Part shown: positions 1-13,509 of the stretch, piece by piece
Numbering within the stretch: the stretch's first letter is position 1
Layout of the letters: the number at the start of each line of letters is the position of its first letter
NCBI GenBank assembly: GCA_920105625.2
Contig: OV050033.1
Span: 16,512,001 to 16,576,000, forward strand
DNA: 64,000 nt
Source: Clusia tigrina
Lineage: Eukaryota > Arthropoda > Insecta > Diptera > Clusiidae
Reading direction: 5' to 3'
Program-made: the position numbers and the translations under genes
Notes under the pieces: model-generated
Told to the model about the DNA's origin: nothing
Databases searched by the model: none
What the model saw: only the letters and a program-made list of their open reading frames with translations

Positions 1-3000
1 CGTTGGTTTTGTTGTTTGAATTTCCTCACATTTTACCTTATGTACACTCAAGGATATATGTATTGAGGATATACGAGTATGTATTGTGTATACCACAAAT
101 TCACACTAATGACATAGCGGAATTAATGGAATTCGAAAAATGTTCACCCTACCCCAAGGTTGTTGGTGTTGTTGACTACAATTCCTGCTTACTCATAGGC
201 GCTCCATATGAGCAGTAAAACATAATACGCCTAAATAATTTATACTTACTTCAGTCAATTAGGCTTAGTGACAATTTGGCACGCAAATCAACGGCAGCGC
301 AACGAGTTAGCGTAAAAGTCCACAAATAATTGTGACCCTGCCCACCCGTGGAAAATATTTACGGCATAATTGGCTTTATTGCGTGAAATCTGTGAACAGC
401 GGGCAAGGACGACGACCCGTGCGGAGCAGGGCAAGTGTAATGCCACATTTTGCTAAGCTCCCCAAATGTGGCTCGTTTAGAGCGTAAAAAATTCATATTT
501 TTGAATATGGATAATTTATGCTTATTTATGCCTACGATATGGAAACAGTTTATTTACCTTATTAGAAGTTCAAAAAAAAAAAACAAAGAAGAAAAAAACT
601 CGGTACACATGAAGCGAAATCCTTTCCACGCACAACCTACCGCACTGTGGCAAAAGATGTGCTGGTGCTGGTGCTGATGCTGATGCTGGTGGTGATGCTG
701 GGGTGAACCTTGTCAAGGACACACCAGAAAAAAAGCGGATAAAACGAATATTCGGCACAAGTCTCAGTACCAGTAGCGAGGGTGACAGCGTCTCCACAAG
801 CAGAAATGTCAACATAAATGAGAGTCGGTGCGTGCGGGACGAAGGAGGAATGTGTGGCGCACAGGAAGGATAACGCAGAAGAGCACTGCGATAGCGGCTA
901 ATAATAATTCCCCAGTGAAAAATTATGAAACGCTTCATTTGATTCGAGCCCCATAAGCAACGTGCCTGGCGACGTTTTGCCACCGCCAACCCACACCCAC
1001 ATCCACACATCTGTTTGTTTTTACACACTTTGTGTTTTTCCGCTTCTGGTTTTGCTTTTGCCTTTGCCGATTTTTAGGAGCGTTGACATTTTTTCATTTA
1101 CGTTTACGCTTCTTTTCCTACTTTTTGTGGCGTTTTGTGTTGGTTGGCTTGGCTCAACACAGCGCCAGCGACGATATGAATGAATCCGTTTTGTAAACAC
1201 TTGTGGTTTGTTACGTAAATATGGGTGTGGCAAGCAGGAAGGCAGGCGGGCTGGCAGGCGGGCTGTGGAGGGCATTAGCGGGCCGCATACCAGAGACGAC
1301 GACGACGACGGACGTGTCTGCTCTGGCAAAAATGAGTTAGTGTTGCTATTTATGCGAAATATGAGTAACGATTACGAACAAGTGAAAACGTATTTCGAGC
1401 TGACTGCCTTGCTGTGGCTGGTTGGGTGGGTGTGGGTATGTGTGGGTGTGTGTGTGTGGCGACGTGACGTATATCCTTATGCTTGCCGCAAAGCAGGAAA
1501 AAGAAATATTTGCGTGTGTTTTTTTGCCGCCTCCTTCAGTGTCCCTGCTGCCCTTGGCGCTCGTTTGGGCTGTTGTCAACGTCATTCCTTGTTAACTGAT
1601 TATGATGGTACATCATTTTGGCTTTAATATGTGCGTTGTTTGTTGGCTAACAGCGCTTATTAGCAGTAAATGACATGAAATATTTTCACCACAAGCAATT
1701 CGTTTTTCTCTCCTTCGTTTACTCTCCCCCCTCGTACTCCTGCCGCCACAATGTGTGGCATTTGCGGTGATTAATGGTGAGAATGTTTTTAAATTTCTGC
1801 AACATGGTGTGTGAATTTTAAGCCTCTTCCTTAAGCGTTCTTAAGCGAGTGTGTATAAAAATCAGTGCACGGCTGAAATAATGCTGCCATATAATATTTC
1901 CTGCCACTCAACCTGCTCTGAAGGCGACTTAAGTGCTAAATTGATTTATCGGGCAACAACAGACATGAATGGCGGCAACAGCAATCATGACATTTTGGTT
2001 TACCCAACTCAGTCTCTCACAAATTAATTAGTGCGCCTTAAAGTAGACTAAATTTAATGTCTGTGTCGCACAGTCTCAGTTGGCCTAGGATTGCTTTATA
2101 ACCAGCGCCTATAATTATGCTGTGTGTTTAGTGCCCTCTCCACAATTTCATAGTCTCTCTTTCTTTCGCTAACTGCCTCTTTCTCCCTCTCCTTCTCTGT
2201 TAATGCATAAAATATTTAAATGCTTTTTTTGCCATATTCCGTTTGATAAGAAACTTGCTCCTTTCCCTCACCTCGGCTTTGTTTCGTTATTGTCCCACTC
2301 CCGCAGCTGAGTGGAGCTTTGCTCCCTACATAAGCGTGCTACTGGCGCGAATAGAATAGGGCATATTATTTTGCTGCATACTTTATGGGGTACACAACAA
2401 TAAAATGTCGTGCTCAGCATTCGTGTTGGCAAATTAATTACGGAATTATGCTGTACGCTGTTTCTAATGTGCCGCAGAATTGGGTTACTCGATGAGGCTA
2501 CGGTGCGGCGTTCTCGGCCATGGAAGAGGGAAGCGTTTTATTGTTGGTGTGTTCGGCATAGCATACTTTTAGATGTTTCACTGGCCCACTAAGGCACGAT
2601 AGTAAAATTTTACAATAGTGTCCTGTGAAATTGCCGCAAATTTCAAGGAAATAATTGTCAGTATTAAATTTTTATTACACCAGCAGAGCCACCATTAAAA
2701 GTGTTCTAATTGATATTTATGCCTATATCCTTATATAGAAATTCTTTGCTCAGGACCAACGAATTGTAGGCCAATTTTAATCCACTCCTTAAATCGTTTA
2801 AGCCGATTCTAGCTTTCAGTTCTTATATATTTATTACATTAGCTTAATTTGCAGCCAATTTGTTTCCAATTGGCCTCACTGACAGTCACGCACACAGTCA
2901 CGCACACAGTCACGCACACAGTCACTCCCCACAGAATGCTTGTCTCCTCTTTATATACTACGGGGATCTCCAGCTAAACGCTGTCTGCCATTCTGCTCCA

Positions 3001-4800
3001 ATAGCACAAAATGCAATATTAAGAAATCTCGTTAGTAATAAATATAATTTATGTGCATGCCTTGGGTACGAAATCACGTTGATTATGAGCCTTTTTTGCT
3101 GCTGGTGTTGTAATGAATTGGTCCGCAGAACAATGCCACCGAAAGTTTGTAATTAAAATATTAGCTACAATAGAGAAAGGCGCGCACACAATTTCTAAAG
3201 TAACTTAATTTGTTATGAATTTAATTCTAATTTCGGCTGCAAGTGGCGTGCTTGTGGAACTCTCAAGTTAAATGAGCGGTGTCGAATTGCCCGAAAGTAT
3301 GCTAGAGTTTTTCCATGAAGTAATTCCAAAAGTTTTATTATGAAATTTTGAAAAACTGAACAGTTTGGTGGGTGAATTATTTATAATTCATGTCATTGGA
3401 GCATGAGTACGCTTCTCTATCCTTAGGGAGCCCATTGGGTAATTACATGAACACGCTCAGTTTCTCAACTTATTCTATATTATAGCTTATAGCAAGAATT
3501 GCTCTATAGTTTAGATACGTCGTCGTAGTTTTGTACTCGAAGTACTCGGAGTTTTGGAGTCATTAATTTGTGGATAGTATATATATATAGATAGATGTTG
3601 GGTAGGCTGGAAAGCCGCCGACGAAGGAGGTCTCCAAGCCCCAAGCATTGATGCCCATTGTACTGTGAATATATATACTCGTATATATATATAGTATATA
3701 TGCATATACATGTAGTTCGGAGTAGAAGACTTAAACCACTCCATCTTGGTAGATGAATAGAGAACTCTTTACGAGTACTCATATAGAAGAGGAGTGATAA
3801 AGAAGTTTTACTGTAGTTGAAAAAATTTTATATGATTTTGATTGAATATTGAATATTTTGAATTATTGTGTTCCGAAGAAGGACTCTAGTAGTCTCAGTT
3901 GTACAATTGTGCTACTTTATACTCACATCCTGGTTTATTGCGGACCTCAATTGGCTGCCGTGTCCTTTAGTATACGAATTTGACAATAGATCACGCTGAA
4001 GACTCAGCCCAAGCAGCGCCATTGTGACCAACTCACTTAAATCCACTGGAAGCACTTTTAGAGCTCTTATCGTCCCCATGAGTCAGTGAAGTCAATACAT
4101 TATAATAAAAGGATTTGATTTGTTGTCCATTTCAGAGTCCTTTGATTAGTGTTTGATGAACAGATTCAAAGGAATACAAGCCCATATTAATCTAATCACT
4201 ATGCCAGCAGTCAATCCATATCTGAGGCCACTCGCAAGAGAAAGGCGTACAGTCTGAGGGGTCAACTCAAAACGATGTATCTGATCACAGCTCTGTGGAT
4301 TGCACTCCTGTTTGCATTCAGCAATAATACTGAAGTCTTAAAGGACAATGAGAATCTGCTGAGAACTGTCTAGGCCAAAGTCACTCTCTGTTCAGTTACA
4401 GTAAGTGTGAAACTTTTGAAGTGTGACTAGCAAAAGGCTATGGATGATAAGAATATCCCTCGTCCGTCTTTCGTGGCTGCTTCTTTAGAACATTTATTAC
4501 CATCACAGCCGCCGGGACCTCAGTAATCAAATTTCATGGGCGATATTTCTAGAAGGGCAGCGTTCTTACTTCATTATGAATGGGAACGAGCCGAAAACAA
4601 TAATATGGACGCGTGAGTATGACGAGATGAATATTTTATTTCTCATCTGAGAGGGGACTACTTAAGGAAACATCATAATTAATTATGACTGCAAGGGGAT
4701 AGCCAATGAGTGTAGCTAGTACTCAAGGACTTGTACTGAGAACTCCAAGAGAAAAGATTTTCTTAGAAAGTGGCATTTTTGAGATCACCTCCAGGGCAGG
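1..4800. other. Non-coding stretch, no gene seen
   Basis: It holds only short repeats: GCTGGT/GCTGAT hexamers (658-702), GGCAGGCGGG steps (1235-1265), a TG-rich run (1421-1460), three 12-bp CAGTCACGCACA units (2885-2925) and AT/TATA runs (3576-3600, 3667-3705). From about 3300 the sequence changes to an AT-rich, CA-poor type with many stops on both strands. Confidence 0.7.
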
Positions 4801-5130
4801 ATTTAGGTTAGGTTAGGTAGGAGTGGCCGCCTAGTTTGCCAAAAGCACACTTGAGCACACATAATGGCCCATTGTGATACCACGGTGTGGCGCCGTTCAA
4901 GCACTGACTAAAAAGTTCCCTTACTTAGGATGGTGATAGTTAGCGCAAGGACAGCGCCAGGAAAGGCACGACTCCCCCGTTAGGTTGCAGGAAACCATCC
5001 TGATACTTTGATGAACCTTGCTATGTCCCTAATATTAATGGATGACAGCGTGATAAATGGCCATGGCCACAGCTTGAAAAACTCTGCAATGGTCTGGAGG
5101 ATTTGCATCTGTCACATTCTGAGTGTTAGT
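4801..5130 (-). pseudogene. 3' end of an RNase H-type LINE (C-terminus plus 3' UTR)
   Basis: On the minus strand the end of a non-LTR retrotransposon ORF2 is recognisable: INIRDIARFIKVSGWFPAT then a stop at 4983-4981. This parallels the C-terminus of the LINE at 57.3 kb (KIGDVLIKLSGWF). The next 180 nt match that element's 3' UTR, with shared ATTGTGATACCACGG and TGGCGC blocks. The copy ends in about three CCTAA units (TTAGG on the plus strand, 4803-4820), the likely LINE tail. Upstream of about 5130 the homology fades, and the frame is disturbed before the SGWF segment. It is a short, 5'-truncated, dead copy. Confidence 0.75.
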
Positions 5131-5134
5131 CTAG

Positions 5135-8100
5135 CATTGCCTCTTACTCATTACGGGTTACTTATGAGCAAGAAGGTGTATCGTGAGACTTGTTTTTCTT
5201 TAAATAGAAACATGTCTAAGGCTTAATATGGCTCAAGTCTTAAGGACTAATTCACAATTCGTGGTTCAGAAGCTCAAGGACTACTGACAATTGGCAAAAG
5301 ACAGAAAGGACGATGTTTTCTTATGTAAAATCCTTATAGATTTATATTCTTTAGATTTTATTTCTTTCGTGCAAAGTTCGATTGAGTTTGCAAACTTTTT
5401 TGAATGAAAAGTGGGCGTTGGACGGTCAGGATTAATTCCATACACCACCAAAGTCGGCTCCACAATAATAAATGGCAGAGTTTCCTCAAAGAATTTGGAG
5501 CCATATGTGCACCTCATGTGACGGTGAAGGAATGAAAGACGATTGCAAACAGACGAGTTATTATGACTGTGGTATATCACAATTTACTGAATCTTATTTT
5601 ACGTTGACGCCTCCCTATATGGGCACAAGAAAAGGCTCCCTTTCGGTAATTTGAAATATGTCGCTGCGGACTACTTTCGTGGGTCCACCGCTGGTGTAAA
5701 GAGCAAAAAATTGCCTCAAAAACTGAAAATTTTAGCCTTCATCATCAGGGTCTTCATTGCCCGGCCGTCGGAAATTCAGTTAATTTGCAGCATTTGCCAA
5801 CTTTCCGCAACAAACTCGACACAACAGAGCCACGTGCGTGCAGGGCCAATGCGCTCTGCATGCAGGCGTGCTGATGGCGCGCTGCGTGTTACGACATTCG
5901 TGTGTGTTGCACGTCAGCAGCACTAAAATGTTTCATAACTTCAGCGGCTAGGACGATTTTTGTTGTGCTTAGACTCCGGCCTGGGCTGGCGTTGATTGCC
6001 GGTCGTCGCAGCTGCGGCGGCTCGTTACCGATGCACTCTGCTGCTGCTGCTGCATATTAGTTGGCTTTTAATTTGTGTGCCTATTGTGGCATAAAATCAC
6101 CGCATGTACACACACAAACACTTCGGTGAGCCATGGTACATGGCCGCAAGCCGACGCACGAAACGAAACGGAGTAGGGCTGCCACAAGTCGTCAAAGTCA
6201 GGCGACAGGAGCACAAGCGGCACAGGGCTTTTATGATTGCATGCAGCCTGTTCATGTGTGAAAATTGTTGTATGATAAAATGAAAAATAAACAACAAGTC
6301 CGCGCAATCACTTTTTGAATAAGCTTCGCAAGTGCATGGCGGAAATTCAATAAGCAGCTCCATATTCATGTGCTCCACACTCATTTGCTCCACAGAAATT
6401 TGCTCCGCAGTAATTTGCTCTGCATTCATTTGCTCAGCATTCATTTGCTCAGCATTAATTTGCTCGAACTATTCAAGTATTCCGATGTCCTTCTCAAAGA
6501 GCCCTTTGCATTTTATTAGCTCACCTGGTGCCTACATCAATTTCCTTTTGTGAATGTGCTGAACTTTTTTCCGTTCTTCTTTGCCGTCTGTGTCAAGCGC
6601 ACTGCACTCCATAAAACTCATTAGCTGCCTTTTTGTCGTACAAAGTGCAGCACCTCCGCTGCCAATTATCCGGAGGACGCCCTTTGCAGGCAATTGATTG
6701 CATTCTAGGCGGCCAATAGTGCCGAGCAGCACCAAAAGTGCCGATAAAACTTTATCGGAAACTGATTTGAAAGTCAATTATCCTCTGCCGTGCCATCGAA
6801 GAGCAACCGAAGAGTCACGGCAGTGCCACGAAAACTGCTGCTCACCCTTACACGAAGTGCACTCTTTTTTTGTTGCTTTTCACTTGCATAATTTACTTAA
6901 AATTCCTACCGGAATATGGCCGCATGTAGCAGCATTTCCGGCGCACATGCAAATTCCTTGCAATCCTCCAGCAGCACCAGCACCGCCATCATCGTCAGCG
7001 ACACGTTCTTTTATCCGGCTTCAAAGCAGCGACCATTAAGTTCAATGAGTGCTTAGGCGTTCTTTCCCCATGCCCCACCCTCCGGCTCGTTTCTTTCACC
7101 TCTGCTATTTAGTATGCCGCCTGCTCATGAGTGTTATTGACTAAGGCCGCTTGGAGAAGTGGAAACGACTCAATAAACGGTACCGGAAATGAACTTAGCC
7201 ATGGTTTAGATGGCGTTAGTTGGATGGGCACACGACCGATAGCGGCCCTGCCAAAGCTTTTAATGAGTTTAATGAGCAAAAATTTGAATTGGTAATGGAA
7301 AAAGAATGAAAATCCACAGTATGAGGATGGGGAACTTCCGCGTCGAGAGCAAATAACTGCACACTAATGCAGCGAGCAAATCGATTCCGAAAAGGAAATG
7401 ACAAACAAATTAAAACTGCTCTCGCAATTTTGCACACATTATACTCGGATGCTGCAGCAGAGGAGCGAAATTTTTAATGAATTTTAAGAACTAAATTTCC
7501 AAGGAATAGTTCAGTTGCAGATTTTCCGGAAGAGCAGCTACGTTTTTAATTAATTCCCAGAAAAATTGTTCACTTTGTGTACGTAAGTTTCAAATTAAAG
7601 CTGCTCGCCCACTGGCAGCGCTTCCATGCAGCCTGTTTCCCTCATGAACGTGTCCCGAGTCGAGTTTAATTTTATGACTCCCGTAAGTGGGCCATGCCGC
7701 CCAGCGAGCAATTGTTTTCCCTGATAAATGTCGGCCATAATGTTGGCGTAATCTTGATTGCGCCTAAAACTATACACGACGCAAATAAATCAGCCGCGTG
7801 ATAAAACACATTGGAGACACTGACTCTGAAGTGCTGAGCAGGTGATTTCTTCCTTTTATATGTGAGCATATCCTGCTCGATGGCTGCGAATACAAAAGCA
7901 AATACACACACTCACATACACACACACAGAATATACAAACACTTCACTGAAATTTCGTAAAAGTTGGCATTCTTTTAGGCGCATTAACATTACTTGAAAT
8001 TTAATTTCTAATATTATCCAGGACAGCAGCAGCCGGCATCGCTGTATGCGACCGTAGACTATCACTGCACAAAATAGGCAGCCGCCCGCGGGAGTGTGAG

Positions 8101-9065
8101 TGCGACTTGCGACAGTAATGCACGGTAATGACCATAAAAAGATTTAGATACAAAAGTTTTATTAGCCGTGTCGGATAAGATCAGCGTAATTCGCATTTTA
8201 TTTTCATTAAAATGTCGAAATTTCTCCATGCTAGGATACTTCTTCGCAGCCTGCAAGCAATGGGAATAAAAATGAAAAAATTCCCATTTAATGGACAATT
8301 ATTATGTGAAAAATTATGGGCTCTGGACTCGGTCGCACCTGAAGTACGGATTGCTACGCCAGCCTGGCCAAATAAATATTAAATTCCATTAGGAACTTGT
8401 TAAAGTTTTTAATAGCCTGTCTCCTGCCTGTAGGGAAATTTGGCTGGACTTTTAGTTAAATTAAGCAGAGATCTACGAAGTTAGGCAACTCGAGGCGCTT
8501 TTATGGGGGACTGAAAGGAAAAAGTTCAATGCTACTCAGGGTAATAATAATTGAAATAAGTTTGGAAAATCGTAGACAAAATCAGGATACGGGTTGCTGT
8601 AAATCCGGCCAAGAATTTTGTTTCAGATACTCGTATATTTTCTCCTTTCGGATGTATTTCCTTTTGTTTCAGAGCTCCCTGTATAGGTTTGCGTGGTGAA
8701 GTGATTTCATGCCTTTGGTTGTGCTCATAGTCTGTACTCAAATTATGCTCATAGCCTATAGTTGTTGAATGTGATCAAGACCTTCTTTATACTTTCGCAC
8801 GGGAAAACGAAATCCTCTCTTTAAAGGGATATGTGCCTTGGAAGCTGCCTTTAATAAGGGGTTAAATCAAGATACATCTTTAGGGGATTTAATTGCATAG
8901 GAAACTGCTCTCTAGACGAAGGAAGACTTACTAATGGCCGGTTCATTGGTCATAGCACAATTGTGAATCAGCCTCACATTGGAACAATTCATAATATTAT
9001 ATAACAAATTGCGGGCTTCTGGTAAGATACGAGTGGGATAAATAGATTAAAACGGGCCGTACTGT
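5135..9065. other. Non-coding stretch, no gene seen
   Basis: Apart from the 15-bp array at 6364-6465, it contains a (CTG)5 run at 6038-6052 and CA-rich sequence at 7905-7928. Open frames are short and look like chance. The block from 5650 to 8300 is richer in CpG than its neighbours and could hold regulatory DNA, but I see no specific site. Confidence 0.65.
6364..6465. repeat. Array of 15-bp TCATTTGCTCAGCAT units
   Basis: Seven units of exactly 15 bp (TTCATTTGCTCAGCA with substitutions). As 15 is divisible by three, both strands stay open here (a pattern of MNAEQ on the minus strand), which is not evidence of coding. Confidence 0.9.
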
Positions 9066-9069
9066 AGTT

Positions 9070-9900
9070 CATGATGATTTGGCTCGTTCCGATCGTCCTT
9101 CCACCGCGGTGCTGACGAACACATCGAAAAAGTTGTGAAAATAGTACTCGAAGATCATTGTGTGAGCATCAGGGAGATAGCAGCCGGTATTGGTGTCTGG
9201 CTCAGATCGGTGCACAGAGTTATGTACGATGTTTTGGTGGTTGAGACGAGTTGAACCGAGGCTTGTGCCGAGAGTGCTGAATTTTGGGCAAAAACAGCAT
9301 CGCATTGTTGTCGCTAAGGAGATGCTTCTTTGGGCCAAAACTTTATTAAAGGCATCTTTAACGGTGACTAGACATGGAAATGAACCACCATTCCACGGAA
9401 TGGTGCTTCCCATACGAGCACACAACAAAAGACGACAGAGTCGATCCAAAATCAAAGTTTTGTTGACTGTTTTCTTTGATTGCCCTGATGTGGTCCTCTC
9501 CGCATTCATTCCGCCAGGCCAAACAGTAAATAAGGAGTATTATGTGAGTGTACTGAAGCGTTTGTGGGAGAATGTTCTTCCCAACAGGCCGGGATTGTGG
9601 AAAAACAGCTCGTGGCGTATTCACCACGACAATGCACCTGCTCACATATGTCATCTTCGACGTGACCAAAAACAATGTCAATACAACTTCTTGTCCCCGT
9701 GTGACTTTCCTGTTCCCACCAACTCAAGTTACCACTTCGCGGAGAGCGTTTTGAAACGATTGAGGCGATTAAGGAGAATTCGCAGAAGGAGCTGAAGGCG
9801 ATTCCAAAATCGGTCTATGCAATGTGGTTTAAAGATTGGAAGAAGCTTTGGAATATGTGTGTTGATTACCTTGCCGATGTATGGTATATCATTTAACGGA
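9070..9900 (+). pseudogene. mariner-family transposase relic
   Basis: A decayed DNA transposon of the mariner (DD34D) group. In order: a fragment of the N-terminal helix-turn-helix region (RSDRPSTA at about 9083, then EHIEKVVKIVLEDH and SIREIAAGIG around 9117-9200), the LNFGQKQHR and AKEML segment (about 9265-9330), the first catalytic site preserved as Gly-Asp (9363-9368) followed by a TAG where Glu is usual and then Thr-Trp, SRSKIKVLLTVFFD (about 9440-9480), TVNKEYY (about 9523), HHDNAPAH with the second Asp at 9628-9630, and CDF with the third Asp at 9703-9705. The last two Asp are 25 codons apart instead of 34, so there is a deletion. The C-terminal KDWKKLW is near 9830. Several frameshifts and stops make it inactive. 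I could not find terminal inverted repeats. Confidence 0.87.
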
Positions 9901-9904
9901 AATC

Positions 9905-12900
9905 TCAACGTCCTCAAAAATACTGATGATTCTCAAATATGCTTCTTATTCATCCTCCTCTTACTCCTACTGCTACCCCGACTCTTCCTCCTCCTGTCAT
10001 TATTTTTCTCGAATTAATCGAAAGGCTTCCTTATTAGCAAACTGATTCTATACCTTAAGCCGCCTGATATTTCTCCCAACCCTTTAGTTGTCATGAAGAA
10101 CTTGCCAAGGCCTTGAAAACATTGGAGGAGAAAAAATAGTTCCCGGAAGGCTCAGTATCTACAATCAATGGATTGCTACCCTCAAAATATTGTTTATCCC
10201 AGCATCTTGGAGATTAAATTGAAGATCCCGAAAACTTACTTCTCGTCTCATGGTTTTGTACTCTAAGAGGAAGTTCCACAATAAAAAATATCCAAGCTCC
10301 AGAACTCCACATCATTTTCATTGCAAATTTTTCTATTCATCTAATGTTGAACCCATTGTAAAAAGCATTCAAAAAAAACTCCATAATTTTTCTGTTATGG
10401 AAATTTTGACTATTAACCTGGATGACTGCACTATACGTGAGAGTGCGTAGTTATGATGAAGGATATCCCGCTGGTTTTATCTAGATTTCTTTGAATCATC
10501 TTGATCTCTTATCAATCGTAAGATGCTTCATTGGAGTACGGTTCATAGCCACCCATTGTTGAAACAGCTTCCTGAAGGTTAGATAACTACAGAACATTCT
10601 GGTTGAAGCTATACAGATAGTTCGTCTTCTGCTTACTTGCTGTATGGATTGAGGGTTCTTATGGTTCGTCTGATTTGTATGCCAACAGCGAAAATGCTCT
10701 TGCCTTTTCCTAGACCGGAACACTTCCTCCTTCGAACTTATAGAACCGAGGCTCTGTATGCAGAGTCGATTGAACCATCTTTTAACGTCGTTTTTATAAG
10801 GTCTTGATAAGTGCCCCATGATTTTCCTCTGACAACAAAGTTCGTTCTTTAAATCTTTCCATTTTCCTTAGAGGGGCTCTGGTATCTCATATTATAAAAG
10901 ACTCAAATAACGAACAGCAGTTAAAGGATATGATCCTTCGGTTTCATTTACATATTTCGTTGAAAACCACTCCTTATATTAGTGTAGATTTGAGGAAAAA
11001 TTCAAGATTTATTTTTCCTTAAATTCTCCAAACACCAGGTAATAAAAACACCTGACAACCAGTGCTACCTTATTGCCCCACTCCCAACAAATCCTCGCAC
11101 AATGCCTAACGGAACAACACTTGTACACTTGTCTTCGCAGAGCATTAATTAGAAGCGTTTATAAATCGTTTTTAATTAAAAAGAAAAACACGAACACCTG
11201 TTGTCCTGTCGTACAACAGCATGCGAAGAGGAAATGAAATCGAACGGAACGGAATTAACAACCAAACAGTTGGCAACACATGAGCGGATTGTAAGGGCTC
11301 TTGTCAGTCGGAGCGAGTGTGGTGTAGTGCTTGTTTATGTGCCAAGAATAAAGACAGAATTACGCTCGCAATAACCTCAGCAACAACGCACACGCCCACA
11401 GACACAACAACGCCGGCATGCAAGTGCGAGTGCAGAGGTGGGCAGAACGTGAGCGGCTGTTGCTGGTGCTGCCATTGCCATTGCTGGCATTGCTTTATTT
11501 GTACAATATGCGGTTTACTAACACATTGAAAATATTGTGGAGCTGTCAGAAAGTGGAGCAGTATTTGCTGGAAACACTTCTCTAAATCGCCGAAGACGGG
11601 GTATTGTGCGGTTCAGTGGGTTACAGCGCCGGCAGCAGCTGATATCTTCCATTGTGGTCTGTGGCATTATATCTTTATGCAGTTTGCAGGATGCCTTTGC
11701 CTGCCTGGCTGAGCGTGCGTGCCAGCGTGTGCGTGTATGTGTGTCTAGGTATGCGTGTGTATGTGTGCGTGTGTTTGCGTCTATTTAAACGGTATTGTGG
11801 CCAAAAGCACTCACACATGAGCACTCCCGGAGCCACTACACTCGTTCACACGTGTCGACTGGCAGAGATTCCTCTTCCCTGCTGTTGTTTTATGCTTCTT
11901 TTGCGTTCTTCTTTTTGTGTTCACTCTTTCAATTTTCCCATTTCAATTTCAATTTAAATAATGCGGCTGCAATTAAGCGCTGCAAGCTGCCAACCCCATT
12001 TGTGCAGGGTTTTGTGTTTGTTGTTGTTGTTGTTGTTGCTGGAGCTCCTACAGCCTTTTAAACAAATCTGGCTTGTTTGTTTATTTGTTTATTTCTTGAT
12101 TGCATTTGACGCTGTTGCGTGTCATTTAAGGTCGCTCTTTTCGCTCAGCCTCCGCCTCCTCTTCCGTCTCTGCCTCTGCCGCTGCCCCTGTCTTTCGCTT
12201 TCCCCTGTGCATGTCTCGCTTGGTTTTGCTCGGGCTTTTCTCTGCTCTGATTGTGTGTTTTACGAGTTCGTTTTATGCAAATTGTGTGAAATACGCAACC
12301 ATAAATAATGGAAAATGCATTTTCCCTCCTGTCTTCGATATTAAATTGGCTTGAAGCATTGCATTTCATTCTCGATGCTGTTGTTTTGTGTGCTCTTTGC
12401 GTGTGTGAGTGCGAGCACATATTTACGAGCAGTGCTAAATTGGGTGATTAAATTTTTACAATCACTTTGAAGTGGTCTGCCTTTACCATGTACGCAGCCA
12501 TCTGCACGGCAGCAATGGCATTTTTATTTAAATGAAATGCTTTTCATTAAATGATGCAGCTCAATATCCCAAGTGGCAGTTGAGCAGCTTTAGCATCTCT
12601 AAAGAGCGACTTTTCAGTGTCGAATTGTTTATGGCACACAACTGGCAAGGATATGCAGGAGCTTTATTAAAAATAAAAGATAAAAATAACAATAAGTGTG
12701 TTCAACTTTAAACAGAGCTGCACTAGAAGTGGGGTCCTTTCCATTGTGAATCAATGTTATAGTAGGAGATATGAAGCATCGCTCGAGATATGAGGCATTG
12801 GAAGGAGTTTGTTAGAGCCCTATGCTGTGATTGGGAGCTACATACACTATACTACAATATGAATTTAACATGATTGTAGAATGGAATATTATAGTCTGAA

Positions 12901-13002
12901 ACGATGAGTGAACAGTGAAGAGAACAAGTCAACCGGTTCAACAGAAACACCGTTTTATTATCCACCCCACTGAAGACTCAATAACTGCAGATGTTCAAAA
13001 CT
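9905..13002. other. Non-coding stretch, no gene seen
   Basis: A pyrimidine-rich tract (9950-10010) follows the mariner relic. From 11300 to 12420 there is CA, TG and (TTG)7 (12018-12037) microsatellite sequence with Cys/Val-rich frames caused by TG runs. An open minus-strand frame at 10496-10819 (107 codons) has no recognisable motif. Confidence 0.65.
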
Positions 13003-13505
13003 ATGTATCCCCACATCACAAGGGGTCAATGATGGCTTAAATGCGAACTTCGGGCGGCCGCTTTACCTACCTACCATGTATCCCCCCACTCTAAGTGTCC
13101 ACTGTGGCACTAATAGGACTTTTGGGATCCCCTTTATCAGTTGTCTAGTGATTCAATACTATGTATCCCCACCACTCCAAGTGTCCACTGTGGCACTAAT
13201 AGGACTTTTGGGATACCCTTTATCAGTTGTCTAGTGATTCAATACTATGTATCCCCACCACTCCAAGTGTCCACTGTGGCACCAATAGGACTTTTGGGGT
13301 CCCCTTTATCAGTTGTCTAGTGATTCAATACTATGTATCCCCCGACTCTAAGTGTCCACTGTGGTACTAATAGGACTTTTGGGGTCCCCTTTATCAGTTG
13401 TCTAGTGATTCAATACTATGTATCCCCACCACTCCAAGTGTCCACTGTGGCACTAATAGGACTTTTGGGATACCCTTTATCAGTTGTCTAGTGATGCAAT
13501 TATGT
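13003..13505. repeat. Tandem array of 85-86-bp units
   Basis: ATGTATCCCC recurs at 13076, 13161, 13247, 13333 and 13418 (spacings 85, 86, 86, 85), preceded by a diverged partial unit at 13003. Each unit also carries AAGTGTCCACTGTGG, TAATAGGACTTTTGGG and CAGTTGTCTAGTGATTCAAT. Units 2-5 are nearly identical, so the expansion is recent. No ORF spans it. Confidence 0.93.
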
Positions 13506-13509
13506 TGAG

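Noticed and set aside
4803..4820. TTAGG run as a telomere remnant
   Set aside because: It lies exactly at the 3' end of a LINE fragment, and flies do not use TTAGG telomeres.
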